DNA of 64,000 nt from Magnolia sinica (GCF_029962835.1 NC_080574.1:26386001-26450000), one strand, 5' to 3'; shown: positions 1 through 11,838, counted from the first letter of the stretch. Program-made: numbers and translations. Notes: generated from the sequence alone by a model not told the origin.

Positions 1-1230
1 CATGTGTGAGACATTTGTGTGCATGGCACACATATCAGAGATCTGGTTCATTCATCACATAGGGCACAGAGTTTACATCCTTGCAGAAAAAGGTTGGTTG
101 ATTGGTTAGGCAAATGATAAAAGTCAGGGGTGCGATGAAATTCTCAACAGTCCACATTCAACTTGCATGTGGTCTCACTTGATGAGTTCAGTGCCCCTAT
201 TTTTTTTTGGTATGTGGTACTTTCATCGTGCACCTTAGTTGATGAGTGGCACGGATTGTTGACATGTGTGCCCTACGTACATGCGGTCGAGGCCTGTTGA
301 ATGCTGATCACATTTAGGCAATGACACTTTTGGTACCAGGACATTTCCGGCCAACATGCCATGTATGCAGGATTTTTACCATGAAAAAAGTACGATCTGT
401 GAAGATCACACTTCTCTAAAATTAGTTCGATCCTCAGTCGCTGGGCTACAACTGTATGTTGAGTCAGACCGTTGGTTGCCCCTTGATTCCAATGATGTGG
501 GCCACTTGATGTGTGGATTGGCATGATTTTTTCTGATCAGTGATCTTTATGTTGGGGCTGTAATTTTCATGGTACGGATGTGCTTACACTATTGGGTCTT
601 CCAATCTAAGGGATCTTTGGCGCATGCATCTACCTGCCAAACCATCCATTCATAGTGATACCCCATTGCAAATGCCCTCTTGAAAAATGAGTCGGTCCCC
701 ATGAAATGTTTGTAGAACAAGCTTATTCTACAATGTGGTGTGGGGCCTACCCTTGATATATATGAATGACATTCGATCCATACGTCATGCATGCCCCTCG
801 ATTTTATGCTTTTAGCCCTAATGAAGTTGATCCAAAACTCAGGTGGTGTTTATTTAGAGGTTTTAGGCATAATTTTACAGGGTTGCCCACTTGAGTGTTG
901 AATCGCTTGATTTTGGTGTCAAGACCAAAAAAGGGTATGGTGGCATGATGGATGGGTGGATTTCATGCATGTTGAGTCGTCTCCGCCATGTTTGAGAAAG
1001 TAACCCTGGTACATTGCTAGGCAAGGTATGGAAGTGCCTTCATTGATGGATAAATGTGATTTGCATAGGTATGCGGGGAGCATACCTACCGCCCCGTGGG
1101 TGGAACTTTCATGAGACCCAATCCGTACATTAGGCATGCTACTTCTTGTTCACCCTCGGGAATGTGCACTGGTAGTTGTGTGCAAGGCCTAACTTGTTGT
1201 CTATATTTCATCCTATCCATTTCTCTAACC
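1..1230. other. Gene-free left edge with miniature-element debris
   Basis: No exon is recognisable on either strand. The open frames here are short and carry no familiar motif. Phrases typical of the GGCCCAC-rich miniature repeats seen elsewhere in the window occur at about 490-530 and 735-800. The piece at 829-972 is listed separately. If the MACPF gene at 8880 is complete in the genome, its first exons would have to lie here or further left, but none was found. Confidence 0.6.
829..972 (+). repeat. Miniature repeat, copy 1
   Basis: This piece is homologous to 5149-5309. Both share the order: aaactca(g/a)gtgg, ttaggcataatt or ttaggtataatt, gcccacttgagtgttgaatc or a close variant, then a gatgga..gggtggat end. 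The two copies lie either side of the LINE. They look like fragments of the same miniature DNA element family, not target-site duplications of the LINE. Confidence 0.5.
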
Positions 1231-1699
1231 TTTTTTTTTTTTTTTGAAGGATGACAATTAATTGATAAAAGTGGCAAAGCCGAAAGAATACAAAGAATAA
1301 CAGGAGAATTTGGACCACCTTAAAACTCCCAACAACAGCAAGAGGAGACCCAAACACCCAACCACAACTCCCAAACTAAGAGGAAGCGAACACCTAAAGA
1401 GAGACAAGGGATCTACCAGAAAAGAACACCCTCTTTGGAGTGCCCTGAATATCTCGAAAACATATTGAGTTCCCCTCCTTCCATAAGGCCTACAAAACCG
1501 TGAGGAGAAATAGTCTCCCCTCCTTTCTACTAACAATTTCTCATCATGCAAGCATAAGGGGTAGGCATTGATGATGATCATTGCCTTTTTTCTTAAGTTG
1601 TCAATAGTCAGAACTCTATTCTAGCCCATGAGCCAAGCAAACACCTTCACCTTGGATGGAGCACTATAGGACTAAAGGTGAAACATACAAGCTTTCATG

Positions 1700-3535
1700 C
1701 CTCTGGTGGACTCATCCCTCTAGCTATGATAGATTAGCACATGAAGATACTTCACCGACGACCTTATTAGGGAGCCAACGCACCAAGTCAAGGTTCTCCA
1801 ATAAAGAAACCTCTTCCAAAAGCTTAAGAAGATCCAACAATTCTTGCACTTCCTCTTCACGGAGGCCAAACCCCATGATTACCAACATGATCAAAACAAC
1901 AACTAACAATGATGTTGTAATCGACAACAACTTGGGCAAGTCTTGGGAACAATTGTTGCAAAGCACAACCACCAACCCAAACATCCTTACTAAATATGAC
2001 CCTAGCCCTATTGTCCACCTTGAAGCCTACCCCTTTTAGAACCACCTCATTAAGCTTCAAGATTTGCCTCCAAATCTTTGAGGCTTTATACATGGACACA
2101 CTATTGCGCCACCACCCAAATCGATCAACTCCATATTTTCTAATAATCACCTCCTGCTAAATACCCTCCCCTCTTCCACACCAAATTTCCAAATCCATTT
2201 CCCTAAGAAGGCATCATTCACAGACCGCAAAGGATGTAGACCGCAGCCGAAAAACTTTGCCCAATTCCTAAGATGAAATTTCTTCTTAACTTCCTCCATA
2301 AGAAATCCCTTCTAATTTTCTCCAATTTATTAAGCACCCTTTCGGGCACTTGAAAAGAGATTTTCTTAAAAGGTAAAGATAAAAAGAGACAAAATAAAGG
2401 GGAATATTAGAAAGTTCCGCCTTAATTAGCACAATGTGGCCCCCAAAGATAATATCTTACTCTTCCAAGCAGACAACTTCCTATTGAATCTTTCAATCAT
2501 GGGTTCCCATAAGCTGTTCTTCACCTTCCAAATGCATAGAGGGAGACCCAAGTATGAGGTTGGGAAGGAGTCTATCTTACATCCAAAGACCTGAGCAAGA
2601 GAAAGAACCTCCTCTTTGGGCTGAGCAATGGCCAACATGGCCGACTTCTGCAGGTTGACAGAAAGACCCGAAGCCATTTTGAATCAAAAGATCGTCATCG
2701 ATAGATTATCGGTGAAGGAAGCATCCGGTTCACAGAACGGGATCGTATCATTTGCAAATTGGAGATGAGAAACTTGAAATTCCCCAGAATCCACCCTGAA
2801 GCCGTGGAAAAGACCTTCGGGACCCCCTTACAGAGCAATCTGCCCAAAGCTTCTGCCACCACCACAAAAAAGAAGGGAGAAAGTGGATTACATTGCCTTA
2901 AGCCCTGAGAGGATTTAAGGAAGCCTTTCGGTGACCCGTTGACAAGCATTGAAAACTTTTCGGAGCCCACACATTCATGCATGCAGCTTCTCCATTTAGC
3001 CCCACAACCTAAGCCACCCAAAATTTAATCGAGAAACACCCAATGCACATGATTGTAGGATTTCTTAAGGTCCAACTTGCAAACCACACCTCCTGTCCCT
3101 TGTTTGTGCCGCGAATTGATAACTTCATTGGCATTGAAAGAGCTATCTAATATTTGCCTCCCCTCCACAAAGGCCCCCTGTACCTTGGAGATAACACATC
3201 CCAAGATAGCTCGGAATCTAGACACGAGAATCTTTGCCAAAATCTTGTAAGGGGCACCAATAAGACTTATTGAGTGAAAATACTTCAGACATTTGGCCCC
3301 TTAAGAATATATGCGATGAAAGTGGCTCCCAATTCCGAGGAGAGTTTACCATTTGCAAAAAAAGAAGAAGAAGAAGAAGAAGAAAAGAATCAATATTAAA
3401 CCGCATGACATCCTCCCTTAATAACTCCCAAAAAATTTGAAAGAAAGCTATAGGATACATGTATGGACCTGTGGCTTTATTCCTACCTAAATCTTTTATG
3501 GCGATAAGAACTTCCTCCGACATGGCCGCATCTCT
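1700..3535 (-). pseudogene. LINE reverse transcriptase remnant
   Basis: RT motifs can be followed across frame changes. GRNKATGP and IAFFQIFW (about 3480-3400) correspond to the family's DKAPGPDGF..FFQ entry motif. AFVEGRQILD and VCKLDLKKSYNHVHW (3180-3040) are RT motif A, with its Asp retained. GLRQCNPLSP (about 2900) replaces the usual GLRQGDPLSP. FANDT (about 2760) replaces the catalytic FADDT. Then come the frame-shifted GLSVNLQKS and SYLGLPL segments (2677-2530). At 2150-1860 IWRQILKLNEVVLKG and DVWVGG match the usual LINE C-terminal region. Substitutions in both the GD and the DD motif plus several frameshifts make it inactive. Confidence 0.8.
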
Positions 3536-4053
3536 CTTGACATCTTCAAATCTGAGTCTCCGGATGCCATGTCACAAAAGGCAAGCCGTGCCATGGATCT
3601 CGTGCTCGTTCATATTTTCTACCAATGCTCTATAATGATATCGTCTGCCCTTTTGCTAGAAAGGTCGATTGGAACTCAATTTGTGTCATATCTCTTTCGA
3701 TAGCCACCGATGTAGAAGTAGCTCTGGCTGCTACTGTTACTGTTTCCAATAGTGGCACTGAATGATTTATGCGGATTTGTAGCCTCGCTGCCCTAAGATC
3801 AACATAGTCAACTGTAAGGGATCTATCGTCACCACCTCCCCTACACGTGCTCTGACCTCAGTGAAAACTTCTGTCACCCAAAGTTCCAGCGGTAGCCTTC
3901 GAAAGCTGAACTAATTCTCTTCGAATCCCAGGATTGACCATTCATCCCATCTTCGAAGGCCGAGGACAATTTCGTCTCTGAAGAAATTACCTAGGTCATT
4001 ACTCAATCCACCTTCGAGTCCAGTCGCATTGAGACTAGGACCTCTAAAGAGCT

Positions 4054-5139
4054 TTAAGGTTTCAACACCCTATCCACTGCCTTTGCACTGTACTTTGTTT
4101 TTAGCCACTGACCCATTTCCTCAATGGACACATCTACCCCGATCTCTGCCACCAGACACCACTGGAATGCTTGAGTAGCCGTCTTAATCATGTCTGGTGA
4201 ATAGTGACCAACGGCTTGCCATGTAGCCATTGATACCACACCCATCGAGTTCTTAATGGCTCCCTCCCTTCCCTTCAACCCTCCACAAAGGCCCTTCTCC
4301 TAATACGCCCTTCCCCTCTCCAAAACCATCTCCTCCCTTCGAAGCACCTACTGAGACCTCTCTCCCACCCCACTCTATTCCTTCATCCCTACCCTCGTTA
4401 CATCCTCTGCTATCCCCTTTATCCATAACCCTTCTCTCCCAACCTCTCCTCCTTACTTGAACCCCTTTCTACTCCTGATCTCACACCCCGTACTAGCTTC
4501 CCCTGAATCCCCCTTCCAATATGAAACTCTTCCTTCCCTCTTCCCACAACCCAAAGCCCCACCTGACTCCCTACTAACCCGCCCCACTCTCTTTTGTATT
4601 ACTTCCGGTCCAAACCGAGCACTTTGATTCGAAAGCTTCCTCCCCCCAAAATCTTCCCAATGCAGCAGGTGTATGGCCTTCTCAAGCTTCTCCTTCAATC
4701 GCATCCTGGCGGACGCAAACCCTTGGATTCTCCCAGATTTGTCATGAGGAATGGACACTTCCATGACTTCCCCTGCACATCCGAAAACTCTTGAGAAATT
4801 TAGAGGTAGCCGACCTTCTGGGAAGCCTGCGACATAGAGGGTTGGAAACTCCAAAAGCGCCGTTCTCTGAAAGTCGGCCACCCCTGATGTTTGCCTCCTT
4901 TTCTGGACTACTGTCCATCCTGCCTCCTCTTCATCCTGTGCAGCAATATCCTTCTGTTTACTTGCTCCTGACACGATGAACTGTGCCTGGTTTTTTCCTT
5001 TTCTACCACCGTCTCCCGGGTTTATCTGGTCGCCCTGAGTTTGTGAATCCTGATTCCTCCATACCTTGCCTGGACTTTGGTTCATTATGAATTTTTCCAT
5101 TCGTCTAACTTGCCTTATCGGGATGAAAGCATTATCCAA
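4054..5139 (-). pseudogene. LINE ORF1 remnant with RRM-like domain
   Basis: The main open frame is 228 residues (5139-4453), with a further fragment at 4278-4054. The order is a basic N-terminus, a GWTVVQKRR linker, and then an RRM-like stretch running from about residue 100 (TLYVAGFP) to about 170 (IQGFASARMR). This linker plus RRM arrangement is common in ORF1 of plant L1-clade elements and near the start of fused LINE polyproteins. The downstream fragment around 4200 (ATWQAVGHYSPDMIKTA) probably continues the same protein after a frame break. Its role in an active element would be RNA binding and RNP formation. Here it is a relic. Confidence 0.65.
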
Positions 5140-5148
5140 AAATCATGC

Positions 5149-5309
5149 TATTCCAAAACTCAAGTGGTTCTAACATACGAATGCAGAGTGGTTTAGGTAT
5201 AATTCCCCATGAGATGGCCACCCAAGTGCTGAATCAGCCTGATTTATGGAATCAAGGCCAAACAAGGGTGTTGCACCTGATGGACAGGGTGGATCTAATG
5301 CACGCTAAG
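5149..5309 (+). repeat. Miniature repeat, copy 2
   Basis: Diverged second copy of the sequence at 829-972, in the same orientation, immediately right of the LINE. It is probably a fragment of a TIR-type miniature element of the same broad family. Confidence 0.5.
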
Positions 5310-7058
5310 GTTCATTCCCCTCACAAAAACAGTAGGCACAACACAAGTATACAGGAGTTTTCGTAAAAAAATATCGACAGCTATGGGATTGCTTCAGTGG
5401 GAGGAAAAGAGTTATTTTTCCATTTTCCCAACATCGGCCCAGCGCGTGTAGCTGCGCACTAGTGTTCACATGATGAGATGATCTTATGATTGAGACCACC
5501 ATCTGCATAATCTTTACTACTATAAATAAGCTATTATCATAAAATAATGCTTCAATAATGATCTTGACCTTTGATTTTTAAAGTTGACTTTTAGCCATTG
5601 AAAGTTTTCTTTTCACTATTCAAAATTTATTTACATATGGTCATGCTCACAATAATCAGTACAACGTTATTTTCTTTAGTGGGTCCTATATTGTATGGTA
5701 CACAGCATGAAAGGTTCCGATCGTCAGAGTAATCGGCATGTGGGTATAGTGGCGTCGACAAACTTGGGAAAAGAATGAAAGAGAGGACTAGGTGAAGACA
5801 GGGTGAGTTATATGATACTCAGCAGCGCACACCACTTGACTCACATGCGCTTAGAAATTGTACACATGACATAAATGAACTCAAACTGAACCGACGAAAT
5901 GATGGAACCTACTGTTGATAATTCATTATTAAAGGAAGATTATTTGGACAAATATAACTATCGTTTTTGGACACTTTCATGTTGAACTAGGATAATTGGA
6001 TGTTTTCCATTTTAACGTTCTAGTAATGCACACCAATCCAGTATTAGGATGATCGAATTAAATTGGTTACTTTCTGCCTCTCAGGTGTAGGATGTCTGAG
6101 TGAAGCAGGTATCTGTTGCTATCTTTACGTTGCTGAAAATCTTAGAATCATTTTCTGATCATGTTATTGTTGAAGGTGGCTGATGTAGGATGGAGTCAAA
6201 ATGAGCCCAAATTGAAAGAGAACCGGAATCGGTTTCAGATCATTTTGAAACTTGATTTGATCTCCAATGCAAGAAATTACCAGTTGGCATTAAAGAAGAT
6301 AGGAAATAGTGGTTGAAATAAGCAAATGAATAGATGTAGCACATCACACTACACCACTAGGGGTAATCACAATGCCCTATAAAATCAACCCATCGCAAGC
6401 TTTTTAGGAGTATTATTATTATTATTATTATTTTGAAGGAAAAAAGGGAGGGGTGCGTCATTAGGAGTATTTTTTTCATTTCAAAATAATCAGGTCTCTT
6501 CACTCATATGTGTGGCCAACTGGCCATATATAGTCTTTTGTTTGCACCTCTTTCCTAATTTAAATAAAACACCCTTGCTGAACAACTTCAATTAAAATGG
6601 TGAACTAGCTCTTTAGGAAAGGCAAAATGCTTAATCATGTCACCGAAGTGAGTAGAGTTTTTCCGGTTGGTGTTGTGGGCTTCACAGGACCATCAGACTG
6701 TAAAAAAGCCACCCAGTAGGAATTGTAGGCCCACAGTTCAATTATGCCATTAATTAGATCATCTGATTGGATGCGGGTCCATGCAAAAACTGGACCATTA
6801 ACTAGACCATAATATTGCATCTTTGGGGGCCACAATTCAACTGGACAGCCATTCGGCTCAAATTATTTGATTGGCGAGAAGTGTGGGGTCTATCTCTTGC
6901 TCTATGCGATTATATGGACACCCAAAACAGGTTACAAGGTGAAGTGAAGATCCTTTTAAGCTGGGTTACAGGAAAAAAGACTTCTAGGAAGACGGGCTAC
7001 TATTATTTGGATGACGTCTCTAGATTTACATCACATCCAAGAATTTGTGTTTGGATGT
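5310..7058. other. Gene-free interval
   Basis: AT-rich sequence with no supported exon. It holds a short (ATT)n run near 6413-6432 and a GGGCCCAC-like miniature-repeat fragment at about 6640-6840. I searched it on the + strand for MACPF N-terminal exons, especially the Y-G-T-H signature, and saw none. Confidence 0.5.
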
Positions 7059-7316
7059 TGTTGAGAATGAAGTGTCTTAGAAGTTCTAAAGAGTCAATTT
7101 TGTATGTTCATGTGGAGCACCATACTGGGAGGATGTTTATCTCTTATACTCATTTATGGTATTATCATCTCTTGTTGCCATCCACTATGAGTAAATCATT
7201 GTCAGAGGGATAATGTGTGCTCTCATTCAGTCTCTTTCGTTTCTCTAATATCACATGTTAACATGGTTTTGGAATGGGATTGGGGTAACTCCACTGCAGC
7301 ATCTTCACCGTTATGC

Positions 7317-7355
7317 TGCCACTGCCACTGCCACTGCCACTGCCACTGTCACTGT
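7317..7355 (+). repeat. Hexanucleotide microsatellite (GCCACT)n
   Basis: About six perfect to near-perfect copies of a GCCACT unit. It produces cysteine/histidine- or proline/leucine-rich open frames that are artefacts. Confidence 0.85.
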
Positions 7356-7524
7356 CATCTTCATCTCTGCAACAACAACACGCCATCATCTCAAAGCCAC
7401 CATCATCACAATGCCATCTCCATACCAATGCTACAATTCAGATCACTCAAATGTCATCCATTGTTCATCCAGACATTGTCCAACGTCTCTATCTTCTTAG
7501 CATTTGATGTCGGGGCAACTGTTG

Positions 7525-8052
7525 TAGATGATCCATTTCCTGATGGCTGGGAAAGTGATAATCTAACAGTAATATCATGTCACCTGTCTTAGATGATCCA
7601 TCCCATGGTCACTGGGAAAGAGAACCGAAAAGCAATAATCTAACAGTAATGTCATATCGCCTGTCGTAGATGATCCATCCCTTGCTTGCTGGGAAAGAGA
7701 GAACTGAACAGTGAGATCACGATATATGCTGTAGGTGAACCATCCCATGTTGATAGGGAAAGAAAATCTAACAATAATGTTGTGGTGCTTGTTTTAGATG
7801 ATCTATTCCATGATGATTGGAAAGCGATAATCTAACAGTGATGTGATGGCAGATGATATAGATGATCCATTGCATGATGATTGTGAAAGTGGTAATCTAA
7901 AAGTGGTGATATGGCGACATTTGCTATAGATGATCCATCTCATGATGACTCAGAAATCAGTAATCTAACAGCGATGACATGGTGTTTGCCATAGATGATC
8001 CATCCAATGATGAATAGAAAAACAATTAAATCTACCATTGATGTGATCCGTA
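7525..8052 (+). repeat. Minisatellite, about 65-bp unit, eight copies
   Basis: The phrase tagatgatccat (or a near variant) recurs at 7525, 7590, 7667, 7732, 7795, 7859, 7927 and 7992. Spacings are 65, 77, 65, 63, 64, 68 and 65 bp. Between them recurs a tgggaaag..ataatctaacagtgatgt segment. Copies differ from each other by roughly one base in five, so the array is old. It is not kept open in one reading frame. Confidence 0.9.
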
Positions 8053-8879
8053 CTTGTCTTTGTGATACTTAGGCAAGCTAGGGCACATAGGATATCAATA
8101 CTCCAGCTTGAGGAGCAGCGTTGAGAACTTGAGAATGTATTTCGTTACTTCTAAAGAGTCAGTTCTGTATGAGTTCTACAGAGCACCATACTAGGGGGAA
8201 TTTAGGGGTAATATTTCCTCTTATTCTCCCTCATTTAATGCGAAGCATTTCTTTGTTAAGATGGGAATCCAATGTAGCTGCTGTCCTGTTTCCCCCTTAC
8301 AATGCCTATCCTCTTGGCACTTAATTATGCATTCTTTTATTAGAAGTACAGTGTGTATGCTTGCAAACATTGTAACCTGTTTAGTTTTCTTGAATATGCA
8401 TTAGAGTTTCAGCTGAAAGTTAGTTTGGAATGCACCTTCCATGGCAATAAAATCAACAAAGGAACTTGTATCCTGTAATGTTGTTGACTCTGGATGACAA
8501 GTCTCCATTCTGTTGGCTGCACCATTGGTTAAATAAGGTGACCAGCTGGAGAAGCATTATTTGGCTGCTCGTGCCTCAGCTTCATTGATGAGATTTAGAG
8601 AGGGGCGGTCAAGCAGCATTTCAGCATTTCCACTTTTAGGATCTGGGTATTGCCCATTGCCTTTGGTTTATTGTCTGCAGGAGTGCCAGTAAATTAGTGC
8701 TGTGGTTGTTAAAAAACATAGTGCTGTGGTGAGAGTTGTTCTAGTTGATGCTCTGTTATATGGTTTTAGTCTTTCTGCCCAACTATTCTGTTGATTTAAA
8801 GAACAATTTGAAAACATATGCATTTTATGATAGATTTAATTGTGGAGCTTTCTTAACCAATGTAAATGTTCTGTTTCAG

Positions 8880-11838
8880 TCTGATAACAGGGAGATCCGG
8901 CTGAGGTTTGCAGACTCCAGTCCGTCCATGTCTTATGCAAACAAGGAGGTAACACTTCGACATCATATACTTAGGAGAATATTCAAATGCCTCTCCCTAG
9001 AGATTCTATCTTCTTATGCTGTCTTTTAATGTCTTATTTTTTTAATTGCAGGATATCATAGGCATATACAAGAGAAGAGGAGGCAGTGACTTTAAGAAAC
9101 TGCCGCATTCTGATTGGTTGAACAGCGTCACAGATGAACCTGATGTGATCTCAATGTCCTTTGTTCCAATTACGTCTCTCTTGAATGGAGTCCCTGGGAG
9201 TGGATTCTTGAGCCATGCCATCAATCTCTACCTACGCTGTATGTATCAACACTGGTCCTATCTGATTATGTCTCCCAGATTTCCTTAGTTCCATACTTTC
9301 TTTGCCACTAGTTACTAAAACGGCATTGCTGTTTGTTTTGAGAATGCCATTCACCAACCACTCCCTTCTTCTTAACAGATAAACCACCAATCGAAGATCT
9401 TCATCAGTTTTTAGAGTTTCAGCTACCAAGGCAATGGGCACCTGTCTTTGGCGAACTCACCCTTGGTCCTCAGCAGAAGCAACAAAGCAGCGCCTCTCTC
9501 CAGTTCAGCTTCTTGGGTCCCAAGCTTTTTGTTAACACCAGTCCGGTAATATGCTTTCATCTAACCCATGCATCCTTTTTCTTCAAGTAACTTTTGGAGG
9601 TCACATGGCATAGACATGTCAGTGCATACCATGAGTCTTTCAGAATCTTAGGTGTTTTAGATTTCAGAGCAATCCAAAGAGAATAAGTGGAGTTTAAGTA
9701 GACTTAAATAGCCTAAACTTTGGAGATCATCTATGTTCTGATATTCTCAGTCGCAGGGGTGTGTTTGGAAAATAACAAATATAATTGGTAATGTACAATT
9801 CCTTCAATGTACCCATCGTAACATCTTATGATCGACTGCACGCGCACGTGCACACACATAGGAGAATGATCTAGTAGTGTTGACACTACCATAAGCTATA
9901 TTAGTGTTGATCTCTGCGGGCTACGCCTTTATGCGTGCATGATATCCACCCCAACTATCAGATACATCCTCCTATGTTGGGCCCTGACCTCAAAACTTAG
10001 GCCAATCCATGACTTAGGTGGGTCACACCACTAGGAACAGTTGGTAGGGAGGACAACCGCTAATCACAATTGATTATGCATGGGGTCAACTGTGATGTTT
10101 ATTTTCAATCCAATTCATTCACTTCAACATCCCACCAGTATGAAGGGACATGCCAAGAATCAGTACATTTCAACTCTCAAGTAGTCCCCGATGCAATCAA
10201 GGGTGGGCACCCCCTCCCAACTGTTTTTTTTTTCTGGTATGGTCCACCCGAGTCGTGGTTGCCCTGGCTTTTCGGGCATCAGGACAAAACATAAGGGGGT
10301 ACATCTGATGGATGGAGTGGATTTCAAGCAAACATCACGGTGGGGGTCACACAACTCAACGATACCGTAACGCCACTGGGTTGTTCTTATGTTTTTAGTG
10401 GCTAATATTATAAATAGAACTGTACATGAGCCAAACTGGCCGAACTCTGACCCAGCTCAGCTCGCTCGTTCAGCCAAGGGGCCTGGCTCGAGTTCGGCTT
10501 GGCTTGATCATCGAGCTGACCTGGTCAGCTTGGCCTGGTTTGGTAATTGAATCGAGCCAAGTTCGAGCCGATTGTGTGATTTTGGGTATTTAGAGATTTT
10601 AGGGGGGATTTTGGGGTTTTACTTGGGCCGCGGCAGTGGGCGAGTCAGGTGTGCTGTGTGCGGGTCAGGTTGCTGTGGAGGTTTTTTTTTTTTTTTTTGG
10701 GGGTGGGGGGTTGGTTGGGCGGTGGGAGTAGGGTGTGGCAGGTGGGCTGGGCAGCGGACAAGGGCACTCAGTCGGGTGCGTAGGATAAATGGGAGGGAGA
10801 GGAGGGCGCTCGGTCGGGACTCTGGTGAGTTGCAAACTTAGAAGTTAAGTGTTTTTTTTTTTAATTAATACTATTCTGATACTCGGCCAAGTTGAACTGG
10901 CCTGAACCGTGCCAAGCCAAGGTTCAAGCTGAACCAAACCCAAGCTGGCATCTCAGCCTGATTTTGAAACGTGCTGGGATTTCTGGCTTGGCTTGGCTTT
11001 GTGTTCAGCTCTAATTATAAACTTGGTGATAATTTCATTCTGTTGATGCACTAGCCAATATGTAATCACTGGTGTGAATATCTTGGAGATCATCAAAGGT
11101 CCTTTTCTTTTCATTTTTATTCGTTTTGGCTTATGTTTTGTCCCTGGATCATTTTTGCTGCAGGTTGATGTGGGCCAGAGGCCGGTTACTGGCCTCCGGC
11201 TCTTTCTCGAAGGGAAGAGAAGCAACCGACTAGCAATCCATCTCCAGCATCTCTCCTCACTACCGAAAACGTTCCAACTCTGTGACGATCCCTATGGGAA
11301 CTCCCCTCTGGAACCCGACCGCAAGTACTTTGAGCCGGTCCAGTGGAAGAACTTTTCTCATGTCTGCACAGCCCCTGTGGAATCTTACGATGAACACTCG
11401 ATCATCACTGGTGCACAGTTCCGAGTAAGCAACTATGGCCTGAAAAAGATCCTCTTCTTGCACCTCCACTTCTCGACCATCTTGGGTGCTTCTGTGGTCA
11501 AGAATCATGAGTGGGATGGATCTCCTGGTATTGCCCAAAAGTCGGGTATCATGTCTATGTTGATTAGTGGGCATTTCACGGCACCCCAAAAGCCGCCACC
11601 ACGTCCTGCTGATGTGAATATCAACTCGGCTGTGTACCCTGGTGGGCCCCCAGTGCCTGTCCAAGCACCAAAGCTGCTGAAGTTTGTGGACACAACGGAG
11701 ATGACTAGAGGACCGCAGAACACACCTGGGTACTGGGTTGTTTCTGGGGCGCGACTGCTAGTTGAGAAGGGTAAGATCTCTCTCAAGGTGAAGTACTCCC
11801 TCTTGGCAGTGATGCCACCTGATGATGATGAGGTGTAG
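8880..11838 (+). CDS. MACPF domain-containing protein, CAD1/NSL1 group (C-terminal 365 residues)
   Basis: Four exons join cleanly: 8880-8948, 9052-9238, 9379-9545 and 11164-11838, all with AG acceptors and GT donors in consistent phase. Exon 1 begins after tgtttcag. Visible blocks are LRFADSSPSMSYANKE, RRGGSDFKKLPHSDWL, ISMSFVPITSLLNGVPGSGF, FLEFQLPRQWAPVF, VTGLRLFLEGKRSNRLAIHL, DINSAVYPGGPPVP-like, and the C-terminal GYWVVSGARLLVEKGKISL. These fit the plant MACPF proteins that restrain salicylate-linked cell death (CAD1, NSL1) and match the At4g24290 type best. The family is about 600 residues, so the first ~235, including the YGTH signature of the MACPF fold, are missing here. Either they lie beyond the left edge across a very long TE-filled intron, or the locus is 5'-truncated. 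The last intron (1618 bp) holds two inserted elements. The visible coding sequence has no stop or frameshift. Confidence 0.92.
9856..10375 (+). repeat. Miniature element in the last MACPF intron
   Basis: Shows the layout of the palindromic GGGCCCAC family: ggtgggtcacaccac in the left half, gtggggtcaactgtgatgtttattttcaatcc in pieces in the middle, tatggtccaccc in the right half, and a right end with gatggatggagtggat and catcacggtggg. Ends are approximate and no target-site duplication was settled. Confidence 0.5.
10415..11013. mobile_element. hAT-type non-autonomous element with 8-bp TSD
   Basis: Ends are TAGAACTGTACA on the left and the complement of TAGAGCTGAACA on the right. The element is flanked on both sides by the perfect 8-bp repeat ATTATAAA (10407-10414 and 11014-11021). 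An 8-bp duplication and short TIRs are hallmarks of hAT elements. The 599-bp interior is rich in CGAGCC/GGCTTGGC words and has a poly-T and poly-G tract at 10682-10710. It encodes no transposase. It sits wholly inside the last MACPF intron, 150 bp upstream of the final exon. Confidence 0.85.

Larger units (their letters stand above)
1231..5139 (-). mobile_element. L1-type LINE, internally deleted and inactive
   Basis: Read on the minus strand, the order is an ORF1-like protein with an RNA-binding fold (5139-4054), reverse transcriptase (about 3535-2430), a typical plant LINE C-terminal region (about 2150-1700), and a 3' end that terminates in poly(A), seen as a T run at 1231-1245. The apurinic endonuclease (about 250 residues in the family) is missing between about 3540 and 4050, so there is an internal deletion. 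Frames are broken in several places and catalytic positions are changed (see the RT entry). I could not define a convincing target-site duplication. Confidence 0.85.
7059..8290 (+). mobile_element. Copia-like LTR remnant, pol deleted
   Basis: At 8085-8120 the text reads like the end of a Ty1/copia pol gene: a stretch resembling the usual KLG..DIYAPA ending, then ctccagcttgaggag, the typical polypurine tract, then an LTR-like start at about 8120. A similar LTR-like segment starts at about 7059 (tgttgagaatg). The two share ctaaagagtca, tgtatg and gagcaccatact, offset by about 1065 bp. The interior has lost pol and holds a hexanucleotide repeat and a 65-bp minisatellite. Precise LTR ends and target-site duplication were not resolved. 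Confidence 0.4.

Noticed and set aside
829..5309. The similar pieces at 829-972 and 5149-5309 as LTRs or target duplications of the LINE
   Set aside because: They differ too much from each other, are too long for a target-site duplication, and match the general miniature-repeat style. The LINE ends in poly(A) about 260 bp from the first copy.
7215..7592. Three overlapping + strand frames with His/Cys or Pro/Leu repeats
   Set aside because: They are three readings of the GCCACT microsatellite and adjacent minisatellite.
7525..8052. CRISPR-like appearance of regularly spaced repeats
   Set aside because: The whole 65-bp unit is repeated and degenerate, with no unique spacers, and the context is a plant genome. 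It is a minisatellite.
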